A stretch of DNA of 64,000 nt from VGBO01 sp964453335 (lineage in GTDB: Bacteria; Actinomycetota; Acidimicrobiia; Acidimicrobiales; CAIXPF01). The stretch covers positions 58,141 to 122,140 of the forward strand of contig CAYVOK010000009.1 in the NCBI GenBank assembly GCA_964453335.1, in the 5' to 3' direction. Made by a program: the position numbers and the translations under genes. How positions within the stretch are numbered: position 1 is the first letter of the stretch; each line of letters begins with the position of its first letter. Below are positions 40,982 to 49,261 of this stretch, in pieces. Under the pieces are notes generated by a model. That model saw only the letters and a program-made list of their open reading frames with translations, ran no database searches and had not been told where the DNA came from.

Positions 40982-42895
40982 TCAGGGAGCCGAGTACCTG
41001 TTGAACGCCTCGTCGGAAGCGGCGAGATACGCGGCGAGCCACATGTCGCCGAGGCGGGGGAGCTCACCGGCCCAGTACGCGTGACCGCCCGAATCGGGGG
41101 CTCGGCCGAGCACCCGCTGGAACAGCGAGCCCACGCGGTCGCGCCGCGACTCGATGGAGGCGTAGAAGCCGGCGGTCACGCCGACACGGCCGAGCGTGCC
41201 CGACTGGAGCAGCCCGACCCAGTACGCCCGACCCGACGCATCGGCGGGGCGGTGCAGGAGATCCTGGTAGAGGGCGTTGACGAACCCGGTCGCCGTGCTC
41301 CCGTGCTGTGCCCAGTACTCGTCGCCGCCGTAGAACCACAGCGCAATGTCCTCGAGGCGTGCGCCGCCGGCGAGGACGCTCACCCAGTACGCGCGCCCGG
41401 CCGGGTCGGCCGTCCGGCCGAAGACCCGCTGGTAGAGCTGGTCGACCTCGTACCCGGCCCAGGCATCGGACACGGCGAGGCTGTACGTGAACCCGGCGCG
41501 GTTCCCGGCTTGGACGTCGTCGGTCCACGCGTTGGCAGCGGAGCCACCTGCGGATTGGCCGGTGAAGATCTGGGAGATGCGGTCGATGTAGCGACCGACG
41601 CCGCACGGGGGCGGTGAGAACCAGTCGGACTTGAGGCCGATGTCGTAGCGGAAGTCGTCTCCGGCTACGTCGACGGCGCCTCCGCTGAAGGTGAGTCGCA
41701 CCGTGAGGACACGGCCGCCGTCGGCGCCGAGTCCGTTGCGGGCGATGACGCAGAGGTCCTGGAGTTGGCCGCGTCCACCGCTGTAGGTGGCTTCGACGGT
41801 CGTTCGTGCGATCGTCGTCGACCAGTTGTGATTCGGGTTCCCTGGCGTCGCGTCGCCGGCGTCGGGCACAGCGGGGAATGTGCCACCGGTCGTCCAACCC
41901 CCGGTCGAGGAGGAGAACTCGGTGCGCGCGATGGTCTGCGTGCCGCTGTGGATCCGCACCACGTTCGCCGTCGAGGCAATTGCGGCGTCAGTCGTTGCGT
42001 ACTCGATCTGCGTCGCTCCGCTCCCGGGCGCGCCTTCTGCAGCACCGCGGTAGACCTGGCACGACTCGGTGTCGCAGGTGTCGAATGTCCCACCGGCGCC
42101 TGGCCAGCCCGCAACCATCCCTGCGTACGCGTAGGAGCGGGCTGCGACTGCCTGGGCCTCGAGCGCAGCCTGGCCACCGCTCGAACCCCACGATGCCGGA
42201 GACTCCCGTGGGACGACGCCGCGGAGGTACTGCTCCATCGGAATGTCGTTCACGGTGCGGGTACCGATGCCGGCGAGGTGGACGACCTGGAAGCGGCCGC
42301 GGAAATACCTCGGGTCGTCCTGCGTGCGCGAAGCGTCGAACCGCCAGTTGCACACGTTGACGAGCTTGTTCCGGTCGAAGGCGCCACCGTCGTCACCCTC
42401 GGGGTCGAGCGCATTCCACACGTTCACGGTGGCCGACGAACCCGTCGAGATGCGGTTCGTCCGGGTACCAGCACCGCAGGCACCGGAGTACGTGTCGATC
42501 CAGAACTGGCTGCCGTCGTGCCAGACGACGACGCTCGAATATCCGATCGATCCGGTCGCGCTGGTTCGAAGATTCGGGCCGTCGGCGCTGAACAGCGCCG
42601 TGCCGCCGTCGAAGTAGCGGATCTTGACCTTGATGTTGCTGCGGGGTGCGTAGCCGGTCACACCGACGACGCCGGCCTGGGTTCCGCCGTAGAAATGGTC
42701 GAGGATCTGGGCGCTGTTCCAGCCGGCGAGGGCGTACCCGTAGGAGCCCCACTGGCCCATGCCGCGGCCGTGGCCGTAGCCGTGGCCGGTGATGGTGATC
42801 GAGTCCGGCATGACGGCACCGGCGGGGCCGGCGATGCCGAGCAGCGTCGCGCACATGGCGGCGACGAGCGCGACGGGTCGGATGCGATTGCGCAC
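40982..42895 (-). CDS. Secreted SpoIID-domain protein with three DUF4214 repeats
   Basis: This 637-aa protein has a signal peptide (1-27, cleavage after AGA). GHGYGHGRGMGQWGSYGYA and MEQYLRGVVPRESPASWGSSGGQAALEAQAVAARSYA are the SpoIID/LytB blocks, with R and E catalytic positions of a peptidoglycan glycan-cleaving fold. The C-terminal 160 residues contain three DUF4214 units (GRTADPAGRAYW, HRPADASGRAYW, GRAPDSGGHAYW) that closely match those in the adjacent amidase. The GTG start has an unusually strong GGGAGGT ribosome site (42901-42907). Confidence 0.92.
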   Translation of the reverse strand: MRNRIRPVALVAAMCATLLGIAGPAGAVMPDSITITGHGYGHGRGMGQWGSYGYALAGWNSAQILDHFYGGTQAGVVGVTGYAPRSNIKVKIRYFDGGTALFSADGPNLRTSATGSIGYSSVVVWHDGSQFWIDTYSGACGAGTRTNRISTGSSATVNVWNALDPEGDDGGAFDRNKLVNVCNWRFDASRTQDDPRYFRGRFQVVHLAGIGTRTVNDIPMEQYLRGVVPRESPASWGSSGGQAALEAQAVAARSYAYAGMVAGWPGAGGTFDTCDTESCQVYRGAAEGAPGSGATQIEYATTDAAIASTANVVRIHSGTQTIARTEFSSSTGGWTTGGTFPAVPDAGDATPGNPNHNWSTTIARTTVEATYSGGRGQLQDLCVIARNGLGADGGRVLTVRLTFSGGAVDVAGDDFRYDIGLKSDWFSPPPCGVGRYIDRISQIFTGQSAGGSAANAWTDDVQAGNRAGFTYSLAVSDAWAGYEVDQLYQRVFGRTADPAGRAYWVSVLAGGARLEDIALWFYGGDEYWAQHGSTATGFVNALYQDLLHRPADASGRAYWVGLLQSGTLGRVGVTAGFYASIESRRDRVGSLFQRVLGRAPDSGGHAYWAGELPRLGDMWLAAYLAASDEAFNRYSAP

Positions 42896-42900
42896 GGGTC

Positions 42901-42907
42901 ACCTCCC
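42901..42907 (-). promoter_or_regulatory. Strong ribosome-binding site of the SpoIID gene
   Basis: GGGAGGT on the minus strand lies five bases before GTG 42895. It stands out in a window where many genes lack any ribosome site. Confidence 0.7.
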
Positions 42908-43006
42908 TAGGGTGTACCGGGGTAACCGCCGTGCGTGGTCGTGGCGTTACCCGGTGCGGGAAAGGCTACCGACACCGCTGTCATTTGCGGCGTGGGTGGC
43001 GCGCTG

Positions 43007-43852
43007 TCAGCGTTCCCGCAGGTCGACGCCGAATTCGGCCCGGTATGCCTCGACGAACGCGTCGGTCGGCTGACCCCAGGTGGCGATCCACGCCTCGTCC
43101 GACATGCCCGCCCGCCAGGCGAGCAGTTCGGCGGCGCCCTGGCCGACCGGCACGCGGAAGGGGCAGGTCGGGTCGACCGCCGCCCGGACGACGGCCGCGG
43201 CGACGACCTCGGGTTCGGACGCCCGGGCGTGAATCCAGCGCGAGGCGAGACCCCAGTTCCGGTTCACGTCCCGGTAGAGGCTGTCCCGGGGCGGTGGTGC
43301 GGTCTTCTGCTGGATCGGGGTCCGGATGGCCCCCGGTTCGACGACGACGACCCGGCCCCCGAAGGCGACGAGTTCTGCGGCGAGTGCCTCGCTCCATGCT
43401 TCGAGGGCGGCCTTCGACGCCCCGTAGGCGCCCATCGCCGGCTGGTTCACCCGGGCCACGAACGAGGAGATGTTGACGACCACGCCGCCGCTCGTGCGCA
43501 GGTGGGGGAGGGCGGCCACGGTGCAGCGCACCGCGCCGAACAGGTTCGTCTCGAACAGGGCCCGCCAGTCCTCGATCGGGAAGTCCTCGGTCGCACCGGT
43601 GGGTGACGTCCCGGCGTTGTTCACGAGCACGTCGACGGGTCCGGCCGCGGCGAACGCCGCGGCGACCGATGCGTCGTCGTCGACGTCGAGCGCCACCACC
43701 CGCACGTCGTCCGGCAGGCCCGTGGGGTCGGGTCGGCGCATGGCCGCGACCACGTCGAACCCGGCCGCGTGGAGGGCGAGGGCGCTGGCCCTGCCGATCC
43801 CGGTCGAGGCACCGGTGACGAGCGCGTGACGACGATCTGCGGGCGACGGCAT
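43007..43852 (-). CDS. Short-chain dehydrogenase/reductase
   Basis: This 281-aa protein has the classical SDR motifs TGASTGIGRA (NAD(P) binding), NNAGTSP, a catalytic serine in VVNISSF, YGASK (Tyr and Lys) and PGAIRTPI. Arginines after the first strand (AAMRRPD) favour NADP. The substrate is unknown. ATG 43852 is preceded by CAGAAT and seven bases. It is divergent from the dioxygenase-like gene. Confidence 0.92.
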   Translation of the reverse strand: MPSPADRRHALVTGASTGIGRASALALHAAGFDVVAAMRRPDPTGLPDDVRVVALDVDDDASVAAAFAAAGPVDVLVNNAGTSPTGATEDFPIEDWRALFETNLFGAVRCTVAALPHLRTSGGVVVNISSFVARVNQPAMGAYGASKAALEAWSEALAAELVAFGGRVVVVEPGAIRTPIQQKTAPPPRDSLYRDVNRNWGLASRWIHARASEPEVVAAAVVRAAVDPTCPFRVPVGQGAAELLAWRAGMSDEAWIATWGQPTDAFVEAYRAEFGVDLRER

Positions 43853-43898
43853 GACACGGATTCTGTACGATCCGAGCCATCACCGTCGGGAGGAACCC

Positions 43899-44438
43899 AT
43901 GCCCACGACCCGCCCATCGACGCCGGCCAACGTCAACCATCTCGTGCTGAACGTGCGGGATCTCGAGACGTCGCACCGCTTCTACACGGAGATCCTGGGC
44001 TTCGAGCAGTGCGGTGCGCTCGACCCGGCAGCGGGCATGACGATGCGCTTCTACCGGTCGGGCCCGGAGAGCCATCACGATCTCGCGCTCTGTCAGGCGA
44101 CGGTCGATGCCGGTGAGGCCCCCCAGTGGAAGATGAACCACGGCCGGGTCGGCGTGAACCACTTCGCGGTGTGCTACCCGACGCGGGAGGCGTGGCTCGC
44201 ACAGCTCGAGCACATGCAGGCGAACGACGTCGCGTTCCTCGTGCGGGGGAACCACGGGATGACGCACAGCGTCTACGTCGCGGATCCGGACGGGAACGGT
44301 GTCGAGGTCCTCTACGAGCTGCCCGCCGAGGTGTGGGAGGGCGATCTGAACGCTGCGTTGAACCATTTCGAGCCGCTGAGCCGGAAGGGTCCCGAGGCCC
44401 TCGTGGACGACACCGACTACACCGTGTTCGGGCGCTGA
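43899..44438 (+). CDS. VOC-family extradiol dioxygenase-like protein
   Basis: This 179-aa protein starts at ATG 43899, behind GGGAGG. NVNHLVLNVRDLETSHRFYTEILGFEQ, HHDLALCQ, VGVNHFAVCYPTREAWLAQLE and YVADPDGNGVEVLYELP follow the type I extradiol dioxygenase pattern, with metal ligands H (NHLVL), H (NHFAV) and E (GVEVLYE). It is half the length of two-module enzymes such as BphC but matches single-module ones. The hydratase next door supports a meta-cleavage role. Confidence 0.85.
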   Translation: MPTTRPSTPANVNHLVLNVRDLETSHRFYTEILGFEQCGALDPAAGMTMRFYRSGPESHHDLALCQATVDAGEAPQWKMNHGRVGVNHFAVCYPTREAWLAQLEHMQANDVAFLVRGNHGMTHSVYVADPDGNGVEVLYELPAEVWEGDLNAALNHFEPLSRKGPEALVDDTDYTVFGR

Positions 44439-44440
44439 TC

Positions 44441-45238
44441 GTGCCGGCGATGAGCGCGGCGGACCGCGCCGCTGCGGCGGCGTCGCTGTTGCACGCCGAG
44501 ACGACGGGGGAGTGGACGGAACCGATCTCGGACCGCTGGCCCGACGCCGACGTGGTCGACGCCTACGCGATCGCCGGTCTCGTGACCGAGGCGAAGATCG
44601 CCGCGGGGCGTTCGGTGAAGGGGCACAAGGTCGGGCTGACCTCGAAGGCGATGCGGTCCCTGACCGGTGCGACCGAACCCGACTTCGGGGCGATGTTCGA
44701 CGACTGGTTCGTTCCCGAGGGTTCGGTGGTTCCCCGCTCCCGGCTCAACCGGCCGCTCGTCGAGGTGGAGCTGGCGTTCGTGCTCCACACCCCGCTCGTC
44801 GGACCGTCGGTCCACGCCGCCGACGTCATCCGGGCGACGGATTTCGTGTTGCCGTGTCTCGAGATCGTGGACTCGCGCTACCGGTCCCGCGGGTCGAACG
44901 GGCTCGTCGACTCCATCGCCGATGCGGCGTCGTGTGGGCTCGTCGTCCTCGGCGGGGTGCCGCGCCAGCTCACCGACATCGACGTGCGTCGGGTCGGGGC
45001 GACGCTCGCGCGCAACGGTGAGATCGAGGAGTCGGGTGTCGCGGCCGCGGTCATGGGAAACCCGGTGAATGCGGTCGCCTGGCTCGCGAACAAGCTCGCC
45101 GAGTTCGGGGTCGGGCTCGACGCGGGCCACGTCGTGCTGTCCGGTTCGTTCATCCGGGCGTTCCCCTTCGGTGCCGGGGACACGCTCGTCGCGCAGTTCG
45201 ACACCTTCGGTGAGGTGACGGTCGCGCTCGGGGACTGA
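44441..45238 (+). CDS. 2-keto-4-pentenoate hydratase family protein
   Basis: This protein of about 265 aa has KGHKVGLTSKAMRSLTGATEPDFGAMFDDWFV, VEVELAFVLHTPL, LPCLEIVDSRY and a C-terminal FIRAFPFGAGDTLVAQFDTFGEVTV, matching MhpD/HpaH-type enzymes that hydrate 2-hydroxypentadienoates using Mg. The start is GTG 44441, two bases after the dioxygenase stop; ATG 44450 is an alternative. Aldolase and semialdehyde enzymes are not found nearby, so the pathway is incomplete in this window. Confidence 0.88.
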   Translation: MPAMSAADRAAAAASLLHAETTGEWTEPISDRWPDADVVDAYAIAGLVTEAKIAAGRSVKGHKVGLTSKAMRSLTGATEPDFGAMFDDWFVPEGSVVPRSRLNRPLVEVELAFVLHTPLVGPSVHAADVIRATDFVLPCLEIVDSRYRSRGSNGLVDSIADAASCGLVVLGGVPRQLTDIDVRRVGATLARNGEIEESGVAAAVMGNPVNAVAWLANKLAEFGVGLDAGHVVLSGSFIRAFPFGAGDTLVAQFDTFGEVTVALGD

Positions 45239-45244
45239 GCCGGT

Positions 45245-45442
45245 TCAGCGTCGTTTCGTGTGGACCACGTGGGTCGACGTCGCCGGGAAGAAGGTCGACT
45301 CGTGCCTGTCGTCCCAACGGACCCGGTAGTGGACGAGGTCACCCTCGCCGAGCACCTCGAGCACCTCACCGCGGCGCGGCGGCCGCCCCATCTCCATCAG
45401 GTCGACGACGAGTTCGTCGCCGATCTCGGCATGCACGTCCAT
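45245..45442 (-). CDS. DUF1918 domain protein
   Basis: This 65-aa protein reads AEIGDELVVDLMEMGRPPRRGEVLEVLGEGDLVHYRVRWDDRHESTFFPATSTHV, the full DUF1918 small beta-barrel. Function is unknown; the family is widespread in actinobacteria. It lies 19 bp after the nei-like gene. Confidence 0.85.
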   Translation of the reverse strand: MDVHAEIGDELVVDLMEMGRPPRRGEVLEVLGEGDLVHYRVRWDDRHESTFFPATSTHVVHTKRR

Positions 45443-45461
45443 GCCACCGTCATGCCCGCGC

Positions 45462-46232
45462 TCAGACCGGCTGACACCTCGGGCACGCGTACGCCCATCG
45501 GCCGGAGAGATCCCAACGGTCGACGGATGTCCCGCATCGCAGGCAGTGTTCCTGCCGGTAGATCCACGTGGCGCGTCGCAGCCGCCCACGGGTGGTGCCG
45601 AGGACGGCGGGGTCGACGGTGATGATCCGGTTGTCCCGGACGCCCCGTCGCAACATCGCCCGCAGCGTCTCCCACAATGCGACGAGCTCGTCGCCGTCGA
45701 TCGACGTGCCGGGTCGGAGCGGGTGGATGCCGTGCACGAACAGTGCCTCCGCCCGGTAGACGTTGCCGACACCGGCGACGACCGCCTGGTCGAGCAGCTG
45801 CAACCCGATCGCCCGACGTGACCTCCCGGCCCGTTCGACGAACCGGTCGGGGCGCCCGTCGCGGCGCAGCGGGTCCGGTCCGAGCCGGGCCACGATCCGG
45901 TCGCGGTCGGCCGACGTGCCGAGGCTGCAGTCGGTGGGGCCGGTCACCTCGACGGTGACGTCGCCGCGGGTCATCCGGACCCGGGAGGTCGGCCGTGGGG
46001 CGTTTCGGTGGAACTTGCCGAACAGGCCGAGGTGGATGTGCAGGACCCGGTCGTCCGACCACCGGTAGAACAGGTGCTTCCCGTACGCCTCGATGCGTTC
46101 GATCGTCGAACCGTCGAGGAGCGCGGCCCCGGCCTCGAATCGGCCCTGCGGCGAGCTCACCCGGACCGGGCCGCCGAGCAGGTCGGCGGTGTGATCACGG
46201 GCGAGCCGGTGGATGGTGTGGCCTTCGGGCAC
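45462..46232 (-). CDS. nei: Fpg/Nei-type DNA glycosylase (endonuclease VIII-like)
   Basis: This 256-aa protein begins MPEGHTIHRLA, with catalytic P2 and E3 as in actinobacterial Nei2. AYGKHLFYRW supplies a lysine of the active site, LDQAVVAGVGNVYRAEALF is the helix-two-turn-helix, and C-x2-C-x16-C-x2-C (HCLRCGT...ACPRCQ) is the zinc finger. It removes oxidised pyrimidines and nicks DNA. Confidence 0.95.
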   Translation of the reverse strand: MPEGHTIHRLARDHTADLLGGPVRVSSPQGRFEAGAALLDGSTIERIEAYGKHLFYRWSDDRVLHIHLGLFGKFHRNAPRPTSRVRMTRGDVTVEVTGPTDCSLGTSADRDRIVARLGPDPLRRDGRPDRFVERAGRSRRAIGLQLLDQAVVAGVGNVYRAEALFVHGIHPLRPGTSIDGDELVALWETLRAMLRRGVRDNRIITVDPAVLGTTRGRLRRATWIYRQEHCLRCGTSVDRWDLSGRWAYACPRCQPV

Positions 46233-46255
46233 GGGGGTTCGCTCCTGCGGCGGTG

Positions 46256-47478
46256 TCAGCCGGTGTAGTTCGGGCCGACGGCAGGAGGCGCGCTCGGCGG
46301 CTGGGGGAGTAGTCCGATGCCGAGCCCGCCGTTGGTTGCGACGTACAGGGTGGTCGCGTCGGCGAATGCCCAGGTCACGTAGTTGTCGCCGAGGCCGTGT
46401 GCGGTGGTCCGGTTCGTGAACGTGGCGCCGCCGTCGGTGGAGATGCTCAGCCCGCCGTCGGTTGCGGCGTACACGGTGCTCCCGACTGCGAACACACCTT
46501 CGACGTAGTTGTCGCCGAGGCCGTGTGCGGTGGTCCGGTTTGTGAATGTGGCGCCGCCGTCGGTGGAGATGCCGAGCCCGGCCGGAGTCGCGGCGTACAC
46601 GGTGCTCCCGGCTGCGAACACACCTTCGACGTAGCTGTCGCCGAGGCCGTGTGCGGTGGTCCGGTTCGTGAATGTGGCGCCGCCGTCGGTGGAGATGCCC
46701 AGCCCGGCCGAGGTCGCGGCGAACACGGTGCTCCCAGTTGCGAACACGGCGAGGACGGCGTTGTCGCCGAGCCCGTTCGACGTCGTGCGGTTCGTGAACG
46801 TGGCGCCGCCGTCGTTCGAGATGGCGAGCCCGAGGGATGTCGCTGCGTAGACGTTCTGCCCGTGCACGACCACGTCGAGGACCTCGTTACTGCCGAACCC
46901 GTCGCCCGTGCCCCGGTTCGTGAACGTCGACCCCCCGTTCGTCGAGATGCCCAGGCCTCCCCCGTACGTGGCGGCGTAGACCGTCGATCCGACGGCGACG
47001 ACACTCTGGACGCGGTTGACGCCGAGACCGTTCGCGGTGGTGCGGTTCGTGAAGGTGGCACCCCCGTCGGTCGAGATGCCGAGCCCGCTGTAGGTCCCCG
47101 CGTACACGGTCGTTCCGACGACGAACACGNNNNNNNNNNNNNNNNNNNNNNNNNNNNNNNNNNNNNNNNNNNNNNNNNNNNNNNNNNNNNNNNNNNNNNN
47201 NNNNNNNNNNNNNNNNNNNNNNNNNNNNNGATGCCGAGCCCGCTGTAGGTCCCCGCGTACACGGTCGTTCCGACGACGAACACGTCGAACACCTCGTTGC
47301 TCCCGAGTCCGTCGGCGACCGTCCGATTCGTGAACACGTCGACGTTCGCCTGCGCGACACCTGTCGACGTGGTGATCCCGACGAGGGGACCGGCGAACGC
47401 CGCGAGCAGCACGAGGACCGGGAGGACGAGGCGTCGGCGGTGAGGCCGTGCGGCGTTGCCGGGTCGCTTCGACGTCAC
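46256..47478 (-). CDS. Secreted seven-repeat beta-propeller protein, spanning an assembly gap
   Basis: GTG 47478 has a GGAGG ribosome site five bases upstream, followed by an N-terminal signal sequence (RRLVLPVLVLLAAFAGPLVG, cut near AQA). The mature part consists of seven repeats of 42 residues with the core STDGGATFTNRTTAHGLGDN and VYAATxGGLGI, as in sensor or sialidase-like propellers. The 100 Ns at 47130-47229 have identical 55-bp flanks; collapsing them keeps the frame, giving 355 aa and exactly seven repeats. The C-terminus ends PQPPSAPPAVGPNYTG with no anchor. Ligand unknown. Confidence 0.82.
46388..47148. repeat. 126-bp tandem repeats within the propeller gene
   Basis: The segment beginning GCCGAG recurs at 46388, 46514, 46640, 46766 and 46892, a strict 126-bp period, then at 47021 after a one-codon insertion. 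The copies at 46388-46765 are nearly identical, indicating recent duplication or gene conversion; this probably caused the contig break. Confidence 0.85.
47075..47129. repeat. 55-bp duplicate, left flank of gap 2
   Basis: Identical to 47230-47284. Confidence 0.95.
47130..47229. other. Assembly gap of 100 N
   Basis: A placeholder between identical 55-bp ends, probably an overlap rather than missing sequence, although a lost repeat copy cannot be excluded here. Confidence 0.95.
47230..47284. repeat. 55-bp duplicate, right flank of gap 2
   Basis: Second copy of 47075-47129. Confidence 0.95.
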
Positions 47479-47515
47479 AGAGACCTCCTCGGGCACGGTG
47501 TGGTGCTCGATCATG

Positions 47516-48103
47516 TCAGGTGCTGCCGAAGCCGCGGAGTCCCGCCCACGCGAGTCCGGCGACGGTCTCGGCGAGTTCGTCGGGGTCGGCGACGCAGCCC
47601 TGCTCGATCCAGTGGCGGCAGGCCCCTTCGGTCAGGCCGACGACGGCGTGGCCCAGGACGTCGCGTTCTGTGGCGTCCACACCGGCGAAGCCGAGCAGCG
47701 CCGACACCGAGTCGGCGACGGCGGTGCCGACCGCGCTCGCGGTGCGGGCGAACTCCTCGTCGCGGCGGGTGCCCGATCCGAACAGCAGGGTGAACGCCGC
47801 CCGGTCGGCGGCGACGAACCGCAGGTAGGCGCGCACCCCGGCGAAGACCTGTTCCCGTGGGGTCGCAGCCTCGGCGGTGGCGTCCTCGATCGACCGGCGC
47901 AGACGCTCGCCGACCTCGGTGAGGGTCTCGTGGTAGAGGCTGCGCTTGGAGGGGAAGTGCTGGTAGAGCACCGGCTTGGTGACCCCGGCGGCATCGGCGA
48001 CGTCGTTCATCGAGGTCGCGTGAAACCCCCGTGTGGCGAACACGGTGAGTGCGACGTCGAGGAGTTGGCGGCGCCGTGCGGCGGCGGGCAGGCGGGTGGC
48101 CAC
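47516..48103 (-). CDS. TetR family transcriptional regulator
   Basis: This 195-aa protein has an N-terminal helix-turn-helix RRRQLLDVALTVFATRGFHATSMNDVADAAGVTKPVLYQHFPSKRSLYHET, typical of TetR, and a ligand-binding domain without recognisable specificity. It lies 37 bp upstream of the propeller gene on the same strand. Its target could be that gene or a distant one. Confidence 0.93.
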   Translation of the reverse strand: MATRLPAAARRRQLLDVALTVFATRGFHATSMNDVADAAGVTKPVLYQHFPSKRSLYHETLTEVGERLRRSIEDATAEAATPREQVFAGVRAYLRFVAADRAAFTLLFGSGTRRDEEFARTASAVGTAVADSVSALLGFAGVDATERDVLGHAVVGLTEGACRHWIEQGCVADPDELAETVAGLAWAGLRGFGST

Positions 48104-48132
48104 GGACCGATGTTACGGGCCGGTAGGGAGCC

Positions 48133-48396
48133 TCAGTGACGTCGGACCTCGCCCCGCTCGTGACGCTCGGCCGACTTGATGCCGTACCCGAACACGATCG
48201 CAGGGGCGAGGACGAGGGATCCGACGACCAGCATGTAGATGATCGCCGACGTCATCCAGCCGGTGAAGCGGGTGACGACACCGACGGCGAAGAGGATGCA
48301 GGCGAGCGCGTACAGGCCGTACCCGACCCGCTTGCCGAGGCGGACCTGCCGCCTCACCCGCTCCCGGCGGAGGACGACGTCGTCGGTGCGGACCAC
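48133..48396 (-). CDS. Small two-helix membrane protein
   Basis: This 87-aa protein has a basic N-terminus (RRERVRRQVRLGKRVG), two membrane helices (about 26-43 and 49-71) and a basic C-terminus. No family is assigned; the pattern is common in actinobacteria beside biotin-domain genes. GTG 48396 follows TAGGGT by eight bases. Confidence 0.75.
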   Translation of the reverse strand: MVRTDDVVLRRERVRRQVRLGKRVGYGLYALACILFAVGVVTRFTGWMTSAIIYMLVVGSLVLAPAIVFGYGIKSAERHERGEVRRH

Positions 48397-48404
48397 GGCA
48401 GCGG

Positions 48405-48417
48405 ACCCTACTAGGGT
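48405..48417. promoter_or_regulatory. Symmetric bidirectional -10 pair
   Basis: ACCCTACTAGGGT is a perfect inverted repeat around one base. TAGGGT therefore appears on both strands, one pointing at the membrane-protein gene (eight bases before its GTG) and one at the biotinyl protein gene. Confidence 0.6.
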
Positions 48418-48454
48418 GCGCCGCGTTCACGGAACGGTGCGGGGGAGGGTCACG

Positions 48455-48667
48455 ATGGCGGACGTCAAGGCGGAGATCGCGGCGAACGTGTGGCAGGTGG
48501 TCGTCGAGGCGGGGGCGACAGTCGCCGAGGGCGACGAGCTCGTCATCCTCGAGTCCATGAAGATGGAGATCCCGGTCGTCGCCCCGGTCGGCGGCACGGT
48601 CGCCGAGGTGCGGGTGAAGCCCGAGGACCAGGTCCAGGAGGGCGACGTCCTCGTCGTGATCGCCTGA
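48455..48667 (+). CDS. Biotin/lipoyl attachment domain protein (TB7.3-like)
   Basis: This 70-aa protein is a single biotinyl domain with ESMKMEIPV, the lysine being the modification site. It closely resembles the mycobacterial TB7.3 biotinylated protein, which serves acyl-CoA carboxylases. A gggggaggg ribosome site precedes ATG 48455 and the TAGGGT -10 is 37 bp upstream, so this gene has a leader. No carboxylase subunits are near. Confidence 0.9.
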   Translation: MADVKAEIAANVWQVVVEAGATVAEGDELVILESMKMEIPVVAPVGGTVAEVRVKPEDQVQEGDVLVVIA

Positions 48668-48669
48668 GG

Positions 48670-49260
48670 TCAGCGACCGCTCCCGCGCACCGAGCCGGTG
48701 AGCGGGACGAGGTCGGTGTCGTAGGCGGAACACACGACGGTGCGATCACCTCGCACCCAGGTCGACTCCACGGGTCGGAGGATCGCGATCGCGAGCGTCG
48801 ACGTCGTGTAGTCGTGGCCCACGTAGGGCTCGAAGCCGGACAGGCAGCCGCTGCGTGCCTGACGTTCCATCGCCCGGTCGCCCGGGAACGGCACGGTCGG
48901 CGCCGCCTGGATCGTGAAGACCGCGAACACCTCGGCGTCGTGCGGTTCGGTGCAGGGGCGTGCCGTGAGCACGTGCCGGAGCCGGTCACCCTCGGTGACG
49001 ACGTGGTCGTTCACGCAGGTGCCGACGGCGAGTTCGCCCTCGACCGGCCGACCCTGCAGCGGGGCGCCGACCTGGGGGTCGGCGGGGGTGCCGTTCGCGC
49101 CGGTCGCCGTGCGCGGGGCAGCCGGGTCGACGGTCGTCGTCGTCCCGACCCCGCCGCTCGCCGTGGGTTCGTCCGTGGCGACGGACGCGACCTCGCCACA
49201 GGCGGCGAGGATGCCGACGAGGGCGGCCAGGACGACGACGCGGTGCAGGTGGCGGTGCAT
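48670..49260 (-). CDS. Septum_form family lipoprotein
   Basis: This 196-aa protein has a signal peptide with the lipobox ILAAC (C21), a low-complexity Thr/Ala/Pro spacer, and a domain with VGTCVND, LTARPCTEPHDAEVFAVF and CLSGFEPYVG. These cysteines and the C-x(n)-PHDAEVF pattern match the septum-formation domain family of actinobacteria. It is located outside the membrane; function is unknown. It is immediately downstream of the sortase gene. Confidence 0.85.
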   Translation of the reverse strand: MHRHLHRVVVLAALVGILAACGEVASVATDEPTASGGVGTTTTVDPAAPRTATGANGTPADPQVGAPLQGRPVEGELAVGTCVNDHVVTEGDRLRHVLTARPCTEPHDAEVFAVFTIQAAPTVPFPGDRAMERQARSGCLSGFEPYVGHDYTTSTLAIAILRPVESTWVRGDRTVVCSAYDTDLVPLTGSVRGSGR

Positions 49261-49261
49261 C

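Noticed and set aside
46388..47040. CRISPR-like or satellite array with regular spacing
   Set aside because: The period is 126 bp, copies are contiguous without spacers and they translate to one propeller repeat in frame.
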